From Adiantum capillus-veneris (taxonomy: Eukaryota > Streptophyta > Polypodiopsida > Polypodiales > Pteridaceae), in the NCBI GenBank assembly GCA_014529385.2, contig CM043949.1:149089850-149153849 (forward strand): a stretch of DNA of 64,000 bases, read 5' to 3'. How positions within the stretch are numbered: position 1 is the first letter of the stretch; the number at the start of each line of letters is the position of its first letter. Shown one piece after another: positions 36,761 to 51,111 of the stretch. The notes beneath the pieces were generated by a model. The model was not told where the DNA came from, did not search any database, and saw only the letters and a program-made list of their open reading frames with translations. The translations under genes and the position numbers were made by a program.

Positions 36761-37447
36761 CTATGAGAAAGTACTTGTTGATATTGGAGGGCCAATAAAT
36801 GTCATCAAATGTGAGGGCCATGCCAAGGACCTCCAACTCTACCATCTCCAAATGGATACACCACATTTTACGACATCCCTCTTGCTTGAGACCGACACCA
36901 AGACATGAATCCTCCTAGTGTTCGATTCCAACTCAAGGGGGTGATAACATTCACTTTTTCTAATTTGGAACCCTTAACCATGGAAACTATTTTCTTATCG
37001 ATTCAACTTTCTAATCTAAGTCCTGATACTAAATTTGAATGCAACATTCCACAATCAGTTGGTGAGAGTTCTCTAATTCACCCTTGGTTGAAGATCATTT
37101 AGTCTTTCTCCCCGATTATGACCAAACACTATCGTTAGTGCGTTCCCTTGATATGAAAATAATTACTAACCACACAAGACCCTCATTCCCAAGTCCCCAC
37201 TCCGTATATTGGAATCCCTTTCTTCTTTTTTGACTTATCTTAATGTACAACATAAAATTGGGTTCAAATTTCCCGCCAACAAATTTACCCTATGGAATCT
37301 ACCGTCCCACCAAACCATTTGATAAATGCACCTTTCCAAGGTAGTACACTGATACTAGAAAAACAACATATTTCAAGCATTTGAAAGCAGCTAGCATGCA
37401 AATTGATGCATACCCTCGCAAGGGTGCATGTATTAGGTCATTACCAC
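36761..37447. other. Unassigned DNA between satellite and repeat E
   Basis: Open frames 36657-36908 (begins in the satellite; contains KVLVDIGGPINVIKCEG) and 36905-37102 have protein-like text on the + strand. VDIGGP faintly recalls an aspartic-protease site, but there is no other support. No domain is assigned. Confidence 0.3.
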
Positions 37448-39911
<2,464 letters not shown>

Positions 39912-40210
39912 TCTCAAACAAATCTATATAGATCACACTACACAAAAAGCATCGAGTCAACCTTACAAATCAAAACAAAAATCGATTGTCTATAGAATTC
40001 CATGGTTTGTTAGGAGCATCAAACCTTTTCCAAACATAAAAATATGTCACAAGTGAGATCCTCAAGCAGGGTATACAATCACTGTACAATTTGGGATTGA
40101 AATATCATGATCCATGCTCGTTCACCTCCAAATCTAGAGAAATTGCACCACAAGACACTCCCTAGTTGTGTCTATCCACTCATGCAATCACATTTGCAAA
40201 ATGCTTGCAA

Positions 40211-41318
40211 ACATGGATCACAATCCATGTACCCTACAATGCCAAAGTTCTACAATTGTTAGACCATAGATTGGGGTAGTTACCTAGAAATTTTGGGGGA
40301 AATGGACTTCAACAGAGCCTAAAACCCCAAATCATTGATAAATAAATCTGTGAATGGTCATTTTGACCCAGACAAAGAAACATTGCTCCAAACTTTAAAA
40401 TGTGTGACCAATAGCTTACAAGGATTATCAAGAAACTTCCCCCAAGTTTGGTGCACTTTGGCCCCAAAACATGAATCGCGATCCATGTACATGAGGGGAA
40501 AATTTGATAGAGTCATAGTCCATAGTGTCTCTAGAGCTAAATGTCATCAATTTATCAACGAATTAATGCCAGATTTTCTTTAATTCTAGCTCTTGTGAAA
40601 TTTCAGAGTAGTTAATGCAGAGTTAAGGCATATTTTAGAAGCAAAGGAATCTGCATTTTTGGTTTGTTTATATGATTCAAAGGAGTCCCAAAATTCTTAA
40701 CAAGTGGTAAAATATTACCATATCAATTAGAAAGGTCAAAAGAGCTTCAAGTGAAGTGAAGTTGGAGAGTCGTCTCGTCTTGGTCATAAACTTCAACCTC
40801 AAAGCATCAGATAAAAAAAAATCAGCACATTCTAGCCACACGAATCAACCCAACTTGGCCTAGGAAACCAATATGGAAAATTCAAAAGAAAGTGAGCCAC
40901 ATGATGAGAAATTGGGTAAACTTAGGGAGAAAAATCCAAATTTGAAAAGATTCCACTTGTGTGCGAGATCAGGCTATATGGAACTGTCTCCATAATTTCA
41001 TCCCTAGATGTGACCAAACATGGATTGCGAACCATGTACCTTTTTCACATTTCTAGACCAAAACCTTGCCATCAGCTCCCAGATGTCAAGTAAATATTAA
41101 CCCTAAAGTTTTAAGTCATTTGGATATCAAAAGCTTTATAAAAATTATGCAAAACTTCTTTGAGTCTAAACAGAATTTTCACATTTTGGCTTAGATCCCA
41201 AACTAGTTTGATCAAAATTACAAAATCTTTGAACCATAGCATCCCAATAACATACCAAATCAGATGGTGCAAGTAGATCTTTAAAAAGTGTTGCAACATG
41301 GATCCTAATCCATGTACC
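40211..41318. repeat. Four spaced copies of a short hairpin motif
   Basis: ACATGGAT-N4-ATCCATGT followed by GTAC or GTACC occurs at 40211-40233 (perfect arms), 40469-40490 (one mismatch), 41018-41040 (one mismatch) and 41296-41318 (perfect arms). Start-to-start spacing is 258, 549 and 278 bp, close to multiples of about 275. The sequence between copies is not obviously repeated. Confidence 0.7.
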
Positions 41319-43630
41319 TTTGACCTAGATTGACCTACAACCCATTAGCCTAGTGACCATAGTTGTCCTAGATGCACTGGTGAAGTTTGGTTGAGTTCAA
41401 AACAATTTTAATCAAGTTGTGCTCAATTTTTATTTTATGGTCAATTTTTTACTATTTTAACTTTTCAAGATTTCAAAAAGTTTTGAAGACTAAACAACGG
41501 ATTTTTTTTGGTAGTAAGATTCCTCACCAAAAGGCTCAAAAGGAATGGGTAGTAGCACTATATTAGCTTGTGGATACATCCTCTAATTAAAAGGCTCATG
41601 TCACGAATGAGGAGCTGGTAAAGATACATCCAAATGTTTTTATTGGAAAGTTCCAAGCTATAGTTGGGACCAAGGTGAAGACCGCCATTTTCCCCAAAGA
41701 ATTGTTGACCCTACACCAGAAAAAAGAAGTATTAAAAGGTGCAAGATGTACGTATTTGGATGGATTTTTATCATTATTTCCTTGGGCACCAACTACCAAA
41801 GAACCCGTGAGCTCATGAACTCCATATAGTATAATGGCGAAGCTACCCAAACGGACAAGGATTGAGATACTATCAAAGTAAGAGTCATAGATGAATTGAT
41901 CAAACAAATCCCTTCACTTACCAGCTGTCAACCACAATTTACTCCATAAAACAAAGACAATAAAAAATGATAAGGCCTTCATCAAGTAGCAAGGGCATAA
42001 TTTGACTTATAAGGATCTCATCTAGTAAAAAATGGAGTTGTCCCTCTCACCTATCTCACAAAACCTCAAAGTCCAAAATCCATTGAGGCACATCGAGCCA
42101 AACCTCCATATTGAAGTGGTAATGGCAACGGGTTTGTTGAAAAGGAGAGTCATCAAATGAAACTTGGGAACTACATATTAGAGAACCTGGCCTAGGAAAA
42201 TTTAAAGCGCAGTGACCAAAACAATACATACATGAATGCATTTCTAGTGTTAACTCAAATAGATTATCAAGCACTAGGCATTACAGATGAACTATCAAAG
42301 GTTGAATCCTGGCCACATTTATTACACAAGGCAAAGCACACTGTAGTGAAGTTAGTGAGAGGATCATACACAATTCCCACCAAGAGAATAATAAGAGGAT
42401 AGAGCCCTAGGGCCTATACATGAGATAGTGAGTCCATTGAGTCAGACTCTGAGATAAGCCATGAGATGAGAGGTAAAAGGCAGGACATCCCTTTAGGATA
42501 TCAATTCTTTTGCAGAGGAATAATACATCATTGTTCCCTTGTTCAAAAAGATATGATGTGGTCAAGCACACACTCTCAACCCTTGTGGAACTTAAAGAAG
42601 TACCCGCAACCGCTTCAACATCTCAAGCTCCAATGGCCACTACAAAGGAAGTTTGTGTAGTAAAGGTGTAACTAGCTCAGGAAAAGCTACAAAGACATGT
42701 GTTGATGGATAGATCAATGGAAACAAAAACTCAAAGGGAGCCAAAAATTGAGGAGATTGAAGAATAGTTAGCCAAAGCTTAAGCAAACTTGACCAGCCAA
42801 GCAAAGAAGCACACCACAAAGAGTTTTTAAGCTAAGGATTTAGCTATTAGTGCCCTACAATCCAAGTCTATTCTATGTTCCCAACCAACAGAGAAAATGG
42901 TTGAATTTGAAAGTAGAAATATACCCCCACACCCCCTTCAGGTATTCCAAATTACATAAAACAAATGAAGATATTGTTTAGAAAATGGACTTGTATAGTC
43001 ACAATAGAAGATCCAAATAAATTTACTCCACATTTGATACCACATCTACACTTTGATCCAAGTGTGGTTGATGTGCACGCATGAGGCCTTCTTTGGATTT
43101 TTGAGCATGCCTTTCTAGAATCTTAATTCTAAAAAAGGTCCTTGTTGGGTCTCCAAGACTAAACAATTGCATCTACAATTTCCCACACTTTGTGATCTTT
43201 ATAGTTGACAACCCAAAAACCCTTCCAACAATTGTTGTAATCTTGAGCATCTGTCATCCCACTCTCTCTTGCACAAGGTGCCCAATATTGGATCAATATT
43301 TTTTTGTAGTTTGGTGATGTAGTCTCATTCCCGGGTAGATTAAAATGTAACCTATCACGTGAGTTCAACAGAAGGGGTTTTAAAGTTCTTGAAACTTACA
43401 AAAATATATATACAGAAGGGAATTATTTTTTCAAATTTGAAAAAAACTTACATATTTTAAAAGAAAAGGATACATTATATTCTTAACAAAATTCACAGAT
43501 AAGGGGTTTTACAAACATGTCTTGAACGCACGTGATATGGTAATTTTACACATAGTGAACCCCCTGAGGGCTCATTATCAATGTCATATGGAGCCAATGC
43601 AAGCCAAACTGGATAGATTTCTATTTTATT

Positions 43631-43712
43631 TGGAGCTAGCATAACAAAGTCACCTTGATGCACATGACACATGACACCTTGGAGCTAGCATAACAAAGTC
43701 ACCTTGATGCAC
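43631..43712. repeat. Short tandem duplication, 49-bp period
   Basis: tggagctagcataacaaag through accttgatgcac occurs twice (43631-43663 and 43680-43712), separated by an acatgacacatgacacc bridge. Confidence 0.85.
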
Positions 43713-44029
43713 TAGGGAAGAAGAGGGTCCTTCCACAAGGTAGTACTTGCAAATATCTTTCAAGCCATGCTCTCAAAACTTTGGCTAAGATTTGGCCATG
43801 TGGTTATAATCTTAAGCTCATTTTGAAAGTGGGAATTGGGAAATTTCCAAGTTCACTAATATGGTGTTAAGTTAGGATACATAAATAATGTGTGGTTAAA
43901 TCCAAAGGGACACCACTTTCTTAACCTTTAGAGATGCAAGGTGTACCAGCTGTATAAATTAGGCATGAGAAAATATCAAAAGATCCACCATTTGTGTAGC
44001 CCATTTTCTTTTGTAGCAAACTCTACCAT

Positions 44030-45080
44030 GTGTCCAAGCTAGACTCCATTCGTACATGGAAAACACTTCTCCAAGCTAGGCTCCCTTTAAGCATTGGCTT
44101 TAAAAAAGAGTTTGTGATTTTTCTATATGGCCAAACATTGGTGATTCACAAATTGGCTCTAAAGTGTCAAACTCTCTGATATGATGTTACTTGGACTAAC
44201 GGTCAATCTTTGCCTCCCTCCATGCTTCAACGTAGCCTGGATTGGACAAGTGGTTTTCCAAGTTCCAATGGAGCCTAGCTTGGACACATGGTGGAGATTT
44301 CTTCTACCTTATATTTCAATAGAACTAGCTTGGACAAGTGGTGGAGCTTGGAATAAAACCCCCCATGGAAATTCCAAGTGTTGAGAAATATTATTGTAGC
44401 TTGGAGGTAGCTTGGACAAGTGATGGGCCTTCTAATAAAATTATCCATGTACAAACACATAAAGGGTTTCCCAAGTGGTGAGAAACAATATCATTTATGG
44501 TTGTCCCTAGCTTCAACAAGTGGTGGATTCTTTCTTATTCTAATGTTTCAAGGGATCCTACCTTAATTGAGTGGTTTCCCATGTTTCAATGTTGCATAGC
44601 TTGGACACATGGTGGAGATTTCTTCTATACCATGTCCCAATAGAGTTAGCTTGGACAATTGGTGGATCTTGGACAAGAACTGTCTATGTACAACATATCA
44701 AGGGTTTTTCCAATGATGAGAAACAATATCCTAGCTTAAAGAAAGCTTTGACAAGTAGTACCGGGCCTTGTAGCAAAAAAATTCATGTAAAACACACCAT
44801 GATTTTCCAATCGGTGAGAAGAAATATTGTTCAAGGTTGTTTGTATCTTGGACAAGTGGTGGATCTCTTCTTCTACCCATGTTTCATGCGAGCCTAGCTT
44901 GGAAAAATGGTTTCCCATGTCCTTATTGAGCCTAGCTTGGACAAATGGTAGAGCTTGCTTCTATCCTTTGTCAATAGGTTTAGCTTGGACAAGTGGTGCA
45001 TTGCATCACTTTTCCCAGTTCTAACTTTCCCAGGTTCAATAGAGCCTAGCTAAGACAAGTGGTGGACCTTGAAACACAAC
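44030..45080. repeat. Degenerate minisatellite, core TAGCTTGGACAAGTGGTGGA
   Basis: About fifteen imperfect copies of a 20-bp core related to TAGCTTGGACAAGTGGTGGA are spread through 1 kb, interleaved with a second theme (ttcccatgtttcaatg/agcctagc). Larger blocks recur, such as tggtggagatttcttctac at 44290 and 44611. Frames across it (44181-44384, 44571-44897 and 44827-45024) repeat SLDTWWRFLL-type text and are repeat-derived, not genes. Confidence 0.85.
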
Positions 45081-46391
45081 TACCCTTGCACCCCTTCATT
45101 GAATGCACACAATCGTCCTCCTTGTGTCCACTATTTGCTGCAAAAATCTCTCCACTGTCCCAAATTTTCCCCTAATTTTTCGTGCTTCATGGAGCTTCAC
45201 CAAGCTTGGCCATTCAGGAACCCAATTTAGGGTTTCTCAATCACAGGTAATATTTGTAGCCTATTTTTCCCTAATTGTGTTCTTATTATGTTGTAATTAC
45301 ATTCTAATTATGCTCTACTTACATTCTAAATAGTCTAATCTCTCTCAAAGGTCCAGAACAACAAACCCTAATTATGCTCTAATACATTCCAAAACAACTC
45401 AACCTCTGTCTAAACCCCACAACAAAAAAATAGACAACTCTAATTAGGTCTTAATCCATTCCTATTATCTCTAAACCTCAAAACAAAAAAATAAAAAAAC
45501 TCAAAAACAAAAACAAAGAAGAGAAAAAACAACTTTGTGTTAATGGAATACCTATAATGGATATAGGGAGACGACGTAGGAGTACGACTAGAGGATGATG
45601 TTGTAGGATGTTGGGTCTTGGGCGATGTTGTAAGAGGATGAGTACGGGATGGGATAATAGCATGGGAAAGGGAGGACAAGTACGTGGTGAGATGATAGAG
45701 TGTTGAAAGGAGAATAAAAGAGTGGGAAAGGGGGAGAAGTAATACCTTACTTAATATATGTAAAATAAAGTTTATTAAAATTTGATAGCTATCATGAACA
45801 CAACTTATGGCCTAAGGGCCATAGGGTATCAAGTAAGCATTAGGAAGAGGATGGGGTGTAGGAGGTCCTCTTTATTTGCCATGGGCTTATGGAGGTGATT
45901 AACATTTTGACAAATAGGTGTACGCCATGTGTGCAAGAATGGTGGATGTGTAAGAGATGTGTATGAGTGTTCAAAGGATGCGCTTTCCTTCCAAAAAGGA
46001 GCTGGATAATTTTATTATTTTTGGCCTTCCATAACGTATGATCTCCGATTTGAGCGGAGATCATAGATCTGCAATCTACGCATCAAGCCCTTTCCATAGA
46101 TATGCGATATGATATCGTTTTACCTGCTAGATTTTAAATTCCATTTTGGGGGGAAACTTTGAATTCAAATAAACTAACCGTTTTGACTATTTGAATTCAA
46201 AAGATGTGCTTTGATTACTTTATTAATACAAAAGGTTTGACTTCCCTAAATTTCCAAATAAAGAGGCCCTCCTCAACCCCATACTCTTCCTAATGAGACT
46301 CTAGAAAGTCACCTCAAGAAAAGGTCCACAAGGACACTAAAGGGAGCATGTATAGGTAGCATGGCCAAAGAGAACCAATGAAAAAGGCACC
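45081..46391. other. Intergenic DNA, no gene recognised
   Basis: The block at 45290-45400 repeats variants of attatgctctaMtacattc. An A-rich stretch follows at 45420-45540. At 45803-45826 lies a stray hairpin (cttatggcctaagggccatag) resembling the satellite at 34.4-36.8 kb. No frame has a recognisable domain. Confidence 0.45.
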
Positions 46392-46721
46392 ATGGTAGTC
46401 CTATGGCTCTTGAGCGAAGGATCTCATTACAATACAAGAAAATATGTAGCCCTTGAGCTTGTGCATTGGCACCCTATGGCACTTGTTAAGCCGAGGGAAT
46501 TTTGGATGTTTTACCCTAGTGGAATTTGGAATATCAACTTTTGTAGTTTTGGGATTCCAAGGGATGTTCATGGGAAAGGGCGTTGCCCATTAGTATTCTC
46601 TAACTATGTAACTGTTGATCAGTGGCTTTCTCAGAATATGAAGGTGGACGTTATGGAAAAATTAGTATGTTTCTATATTCTGTTCCAGTTCCATTCTGAT
46701 TCCTATGTTTGTCTGTTTTGA
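46392..46721 (+). CDS. Unidentified 109-codon frame upstream of G3 gag
   Basis: Plus-strand frame with protein-like composition (PREFWMFYPSGIWNINFCSF). It precedes a gypsy gag in the same direction and could be part of the same element's upstream region or a chance frame. No known domain; no start-codon context or intron evidence favours it. Confidence 0.15.
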   Translation: MVVLWLLSEGSHYNTRKYVALELVHWHPMALVKPREFWMFYPSGIWNINFCSFGIPRDVHGKGRCPLVFSNYVTVDQWLSQNMKVDVMEKLVCFYILFQFHSDSYVCLF

Positions 46722-46814
46722 ACGTCTGGGCCTACAACACTTGGCGATCACGGTGTAACTGTGATGTAGTATGGACGAATTCAAGTTTCTCTTGTAGGAG
46801 CGAGTGCTGAAGCG

Positions 46815-48019
46815 GTGAAAGGTTTAGTTGAATGGAGGGAAGACGTTAAGAATAGTGCGAGTTGGTATGTGTGTTTGGATGCACGCTGGAGGAAGCAGAA
46901 GAGGATACATTCCCGTATTGGACAAGGTCAGTTGCTAGGAGGTTCCGACAGTTTTATGGGCAAGATGGTTAGAGTTCGGAATTGCAGGGAAGTTTGGATT
47001 ATAGTGGGATGCACCGAGTTTATGTAGGAGAGGATTCTGATGATACTGTGGAAGATTTGGATGGCGCAGAGGATTATTTGAGTGATAGGCGGGAAGAAGA
47101 AGAAGAGAACAAGGAACCGGATATATTTCCATGGTTGTTGGCGGTTGCAATTTTTCAGCATGCATTAGTGGCAAGAAGGAGGTTGATTTTTGATCCGTTG
47201 GGAAGTACTAGTGCAGGAAATCTTGTACAACTAGGTGGACTTACAAATATGGCGGCGGCTAGGAAGAATATGCGAGTCAAATTCCGGACCTTTTCGGAAA
47301 ATTCTAAGGAAGACCCCGTTTTCTACGTATCTCAATACGAGACAAGATGGGAGGCCAGAGGATTTGCCGGAGTGTAATGTCCAGGCTAAGATGCGCCAGT
47401 TTGAGACTACATTGGATGGGAAGGCTATGCAATGGTTGAGTAATTTTCCAGCAGGTCATTTTGCTGATTATGATGACTGAAAGCAGCATTTTTGAATAGG
47501 TTCAGAAGGAAAAAGACTCCACATGATGTGTTGACCAATCTTAGGGAAGTGAAACAAAGGAAAATGTTTGTTGAGGATTATGCACAAACGTTTAACCAAT
47601 ATGTGAGAAGGCTGACTGCTCAAGAAAGGCCAACTGATGAAATGCTTGCTGGGTATTTTTTGAACGGATTAAGGAAGGAATTGAAGAATGTTGTTTCCGG
47701 AGTTGATGTTGCAGGTGGATTACAAGCATTAGTGGAAACAGCTCAAAGAGCAGAGAAAAGGTTTGGAGTCTCTCATGGGAAAGCAACCAAGAGGTTATCT
47801 AAAGAAAAGAAGAAAAGCAGGTCAAAGAAAAAGTAGAGGTCAGATGATTCGGATTCGGACACTGATACGGATTCAAAAACTGATACTGATTTGGATTTGG
47901 AAACGGATTCTAATGGTGAGGAGGATTTCAGTGATGATTCAGATTCAGAAGGTGATGAGGGTAAGAAGAAGAAAATCAAGAAGAAGTTGAAGAAAAAGTC
48001 TACGGATAAAGGGAAGTAA
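46815..48019 (+). pseudogene. Gypsy G3 gag fragment with acidic/basic tail
   Basis: Plus-strand gag-like sequence in pieces. 46982-47377 is an acidic segment followed by NMRVKFRTFSENSKEDPVFY. 47377-47480 contains LDGKAMQWLSNFP. 47492-47836 is the retrotransposon-gag core (FLNRFRRKKTPHDVLTNL, VEDYAQTFNQYVRRLT, MLAGYFLNGLRKELK). After a TAG at 47834 the same frame runs on through a D/S/T-rich and then K-rich tail to TAA at about 48017. No zinc knuckle or protease follows; the element is truncated 5' of pol. It is a third gypsy family, distinct from A/B/C. Confidence 0.75.
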
Positions 48020-48396
48020 AAGTATATGCTTAAATGATTACTGCAACCATCCCATTTTTCTTAGCAAATTAATTGACATTGAATCTTCCGGAGGAACTAG
48101 CGGGTTCAATTTTTGTCCGAAATTGATATTGAAAATTTCTAGCCTTGGATTTGTTGTGCTTAAGATTTCAAAAATACCATTTTTAATTGCTTTTGAGATA
48201 GTGTTTTACCTGTTTGTATGTCCAATTCTTTCTCCTAAAGCTTTGAGTTCATACCTTTGCAGCTAGAAAGGTTTAGATCTTACAACCCTTAAGAGGGAGA
48301 ATGAGTATTTCTTAATCTTTGCATAAAACTTAACAATAACACCTAATTCTACAACAATCCTAAGTTGTCCCCTTACATCTAAGATCTTTTACCAAT
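48020..48396. other. Short spacer between G3 gag and copia LTR
   Basis: AT-rich; no gene recognised. It ends in ccaat (48392-48396), the candidate target duplication beside the copia LTR. Confidence 0.5.
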
Positions 48397-48935
48397 TGTT
48401 GGATCTACGGAGGATTAGTTAGAGTACCTCATCATCAATGAATAGTTAATGGCCATTAATAATCATCACGTGAGTTTCATGCAAAAGAGATACTTGATTA
48501 CTAGATTAGATTGATATCTACAATGAAAATGGTGGCTCTTAAATAGAGCTCTAAGGGAGGTGAATTGCAAAGGGTGATAAGGAAGTAGTGGCTAGGAAGG
48601 TTCCCCGTAGCTTTAAGTGTCGCATAGGAGAAAAATCTAAGCTCTCACTCCAACACCATGTGCTTGTTATAAGGAAGATCAAGAAATAATTGAAATTGAT
48701 CCATGAGTGAGTCAGTCTTGTAGTGACTACTAAGAGACACACACATGACCTTTCACGCTTGGGCATGTCCAGCCAATCATCCACACACCACACTAGGAAC
48801 TGTACAGAGAAAGAGAGAGAGACGAGAAAAGAGACACACCATATACGCTCCCAAAGACTGATTCATATTGAGGACAAGATACAAATATATAGGTGAGACC
48901 AAGTTGAGTAGAGTGAGCCATATATAGATCCAACA
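48397..48935 (-). repeat. Copia 3' LTR (539 bp)
   Basis: It begins TGTTGGATC on either strand: + strand TGTTGGATCTACGG at 48397 and minus strand TGTTGGATCTATAT from 48935. Ends are thus perfect 9-bp inverted repeats with TG...CA. The tatatatgg near the right end is promoter-like for minus-strand transcription but is not proven. Confidence 0.85.
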
Positions 48936-48948
48936 CCCCCACTCAAAC
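48936..48948 (-). other. Copia polypurine tract
   Basis: The minus strand reads TTTGAGTGGGGG immediately before the LTR start TGTTGGATC. This purine-rich, plus-strand-primer position is standard for plant copia elements. Confidence 0.7.
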
Positions 48949-49198
48949 AAAGGACTCTAGCTTTGGATGAAAAAACCCTTGGGGAGTTCAAGGGAAAAAC
49001 CCAAGCCCCTATACAATGTGAAAATATGAACTAGCGATGATGATGTGAAAGTGAATTGTGCATCTATGTACAAATATTCAAGAGACTTAGAGATCACAAT
49101 GTGCAAATGTGGAGTGTGCATAGTGCATAGTACCTAAAAGATTACAATGTCATATGTACAAAGCTATTACAATAGCAAAGAAGCTAATCTAGAAAGAG

Positions 49199-50286
49199 TC
49201 AGGCCGCAGCAACTCCAAGCTCCGAGCGCAAGAGGATGAAACGTGACTCGTTGAGGCCTTTGGTCAAAATGTATGCAATCATCTGGTCACTTGGACAGTG
49301 TTCAACCATAATGGTTCCTTTGCGTACTTCATACCTGACATAATGATAATGGACAGCAATGTGCTTTGACTTATTATGTTGAACATAGTCTTTTGCAAGA
49401 CTAATAGCACTTTGGTTGTCACACCGCAAGGGTGTGCTAGAAAGAGGAGAGTGACCAATATCAACCAGCCTTTGTCGAAGCCAAATCAACTCACGAGCTG
49501 CAAGTGATGCCGCAACATATTCTGACTCAGTCGTAGAAACTGCAACACAACGTTGTTTCTTGCTGGTCCAAGAAACAAGAAAACCATTTATAAAGAAGCA
49601 ATTTCCACTAGTAGATCGCATAGATACAAGTGTAGCTTGCCCAGTCTGCATCTGTGTAACCCAAAAGAGAAAGAGATTGCATAGAATCCAATGTGATTTG
49701 TCGTCGATAGACTAAACCAAAATTTGTAGTGCCTTTCAAGTATTTCAATACACGCTTTGCAGTAGACCAATGCTTACAAGAAGGACATGCAAGATGTTTT
49801 CCAAGATAATTAGCAGCAAACAAAATATCAGGACGAGTGTTCATGCCAACAAACTGAAGACATCCAATCAAGTTAGCATAAGGTTGATTTGTGACAAGTT
49901 GACCTCCATTATCAGAAGTGTTCTTCATAGAGCTCGCAAGACAAGGTGTGTTGGCTGAATGTGCAGACTCCATACAAAATTTTTGAATAGTATCTGCAAT
50001 AAACTTTGACTGTTGAAGGAATAAAATACCTTTTGTACAGTTCCGTTGAATTTGAATGCCAAGACACGAGTGAATCTCTCCAAGATCCACCATATCATAT
50101 GCAGAAGACAATAACTTTTTCACTTGCTGAAGAAATCCCAAATCATTGGAAACAAGGATGGTATCATCCACATAAAGAGCAAGAATCACAAAACTGCTAC
50201 CTTGGCGTTTTATGTATAAGTTGGGGCCTGATGAGCAAGAGATGAATCCTTTAGAGGTGAGAAAAAGATCAAATTTTGTATACGAG
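49199..50286 (-). pseudogene. Copia RT (C-terminal part) and RNase H, frameshifted
   Basis: The frame 50189-49608 begins in RT with LALYVDDTILVSN (YVDD intact) and HSCLGIQIQR, and reaches the first RNase H Asp in LLGYTDADWAS. A frameshift near 49640 moves the rest into the frame 49651-49199: RSTSGNCFFINGF, TTESEYVAAS (Glu), LRCDNQSAISLAKD (Asp) and HIAVHYHYVRYEV. RNase H would degrade the RNA template during reverse transcription. An in-frame TGA at about 50286 (A S * A S Y) separates this from the upstream RT part. Confidence 0.9.
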
Positions 50287-51111
50287 GCTCACGAAGCTTG
50301 TTTGAGACCATATAGTACCTTATGGAGTTGAGCAACAAGGTCTGCTTTACCTGGAATAACAAACCCTTCTGGTTGTTCCATATAAATTTCCTCTTCCAAG
50401 TCACCATTAAGAAAAGCAGTTCGCACATCCATTTGATGAGCTTCTAAATGAAATTGAACAACAAATGTCAATAAAACTCGAACACTTGTAATGCAAATAA
50501 CTGGTGAAAAAATCTCTTGATAATAAACACCAACTACTTGGGAGTAACCTTTTGCATTTAAACGCGCCTTGAACTTGTCAAAAGATCTATCTGCTTTTAA
50601 TTTTGTCTTATACACCCACTTACATTTAATAGTTGTACGACCAGGAGGTAATTCAGTTAGTATCCATGTACCTTTAGAGATAAGAGAATCGTACTCTGCT
50701 TCCATAGCCTCTTGCCATTGATCCTTTTGTGGTGAAGAGATATCTTCATCATAAGTAATGGGATCTTCGGAAGTAGAAAAAGCATTATCAACAATATCAT
50801 CATCATAAGCATGATATGAGCCATGTTCAAAATCAATAGGCAGATCAACAAAAATATCAATATCATCATTGGCAACATTCGGAATGGATGGTTGTGAAGA
50901 GGAAAGTTGCTCTATAGGCAGAGTTTCATCCTTTGAAAGAAATGGAAAAGCTTGAAGCAATGATTTAGTATCATCAGAATTATCCATGGACCATGAGCCT
51001 CCCATAAGCTGTTCGTTAAAAGTAGCATCACGATTCACAATTACTTTCTTGGAGGAAGGGTCATAGAATTTGTAGCCTTTGGAAGTGTTAGAATATCCAA
51101 TAAAAATAACT
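50287..51111 (-). pseudogene. Copia RT N-terminal part with integrase C-terminal linker
   Basis: In the frame ending at 50289 the copia part is VIFIGYSNTSKGYKFYDPSS, then the variable linker, then DQWQEAMEAEYDSL, WVYKTKLKADRSFDKF, RTAFLNGDLEEEIYMEQPEG and YGLKQAS. These are the RT finger and palm motifs of Ty1/copia. The stop after QAS is a TGA where Arg (CGA) is usual (QASRxWY), consistent with C-to-T at CpG. The first 40 codons of the frame (51233-51112) come from the inserted TIR element, not from copia. Confidence 0.85.

Larger units (their letters stand above)
39912..44029. other. Intergenic DNA, no gene recognised
   Basis: Scattered short frames on both strands (for example 40335-40583, 41596-41907 and 42056-42274) show no domain and no shared direction. 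The stretch contains four copies of an ACATGGAT-N4-ATCCATGT hairpin between 40211 and 41318. It also has a 49-bp-period duplication at 43631-43712 (tggagctagcataacaaag twice). It could be old retroelement sequence beyond recognition. Confidence 0.45.

Noticed and set aside
44181-45024. Three related plus-strand proteins with TWWRFLL words
   Set aside because: They are translations of the minisatellite at 44.0-45.1 kb in changing phases.
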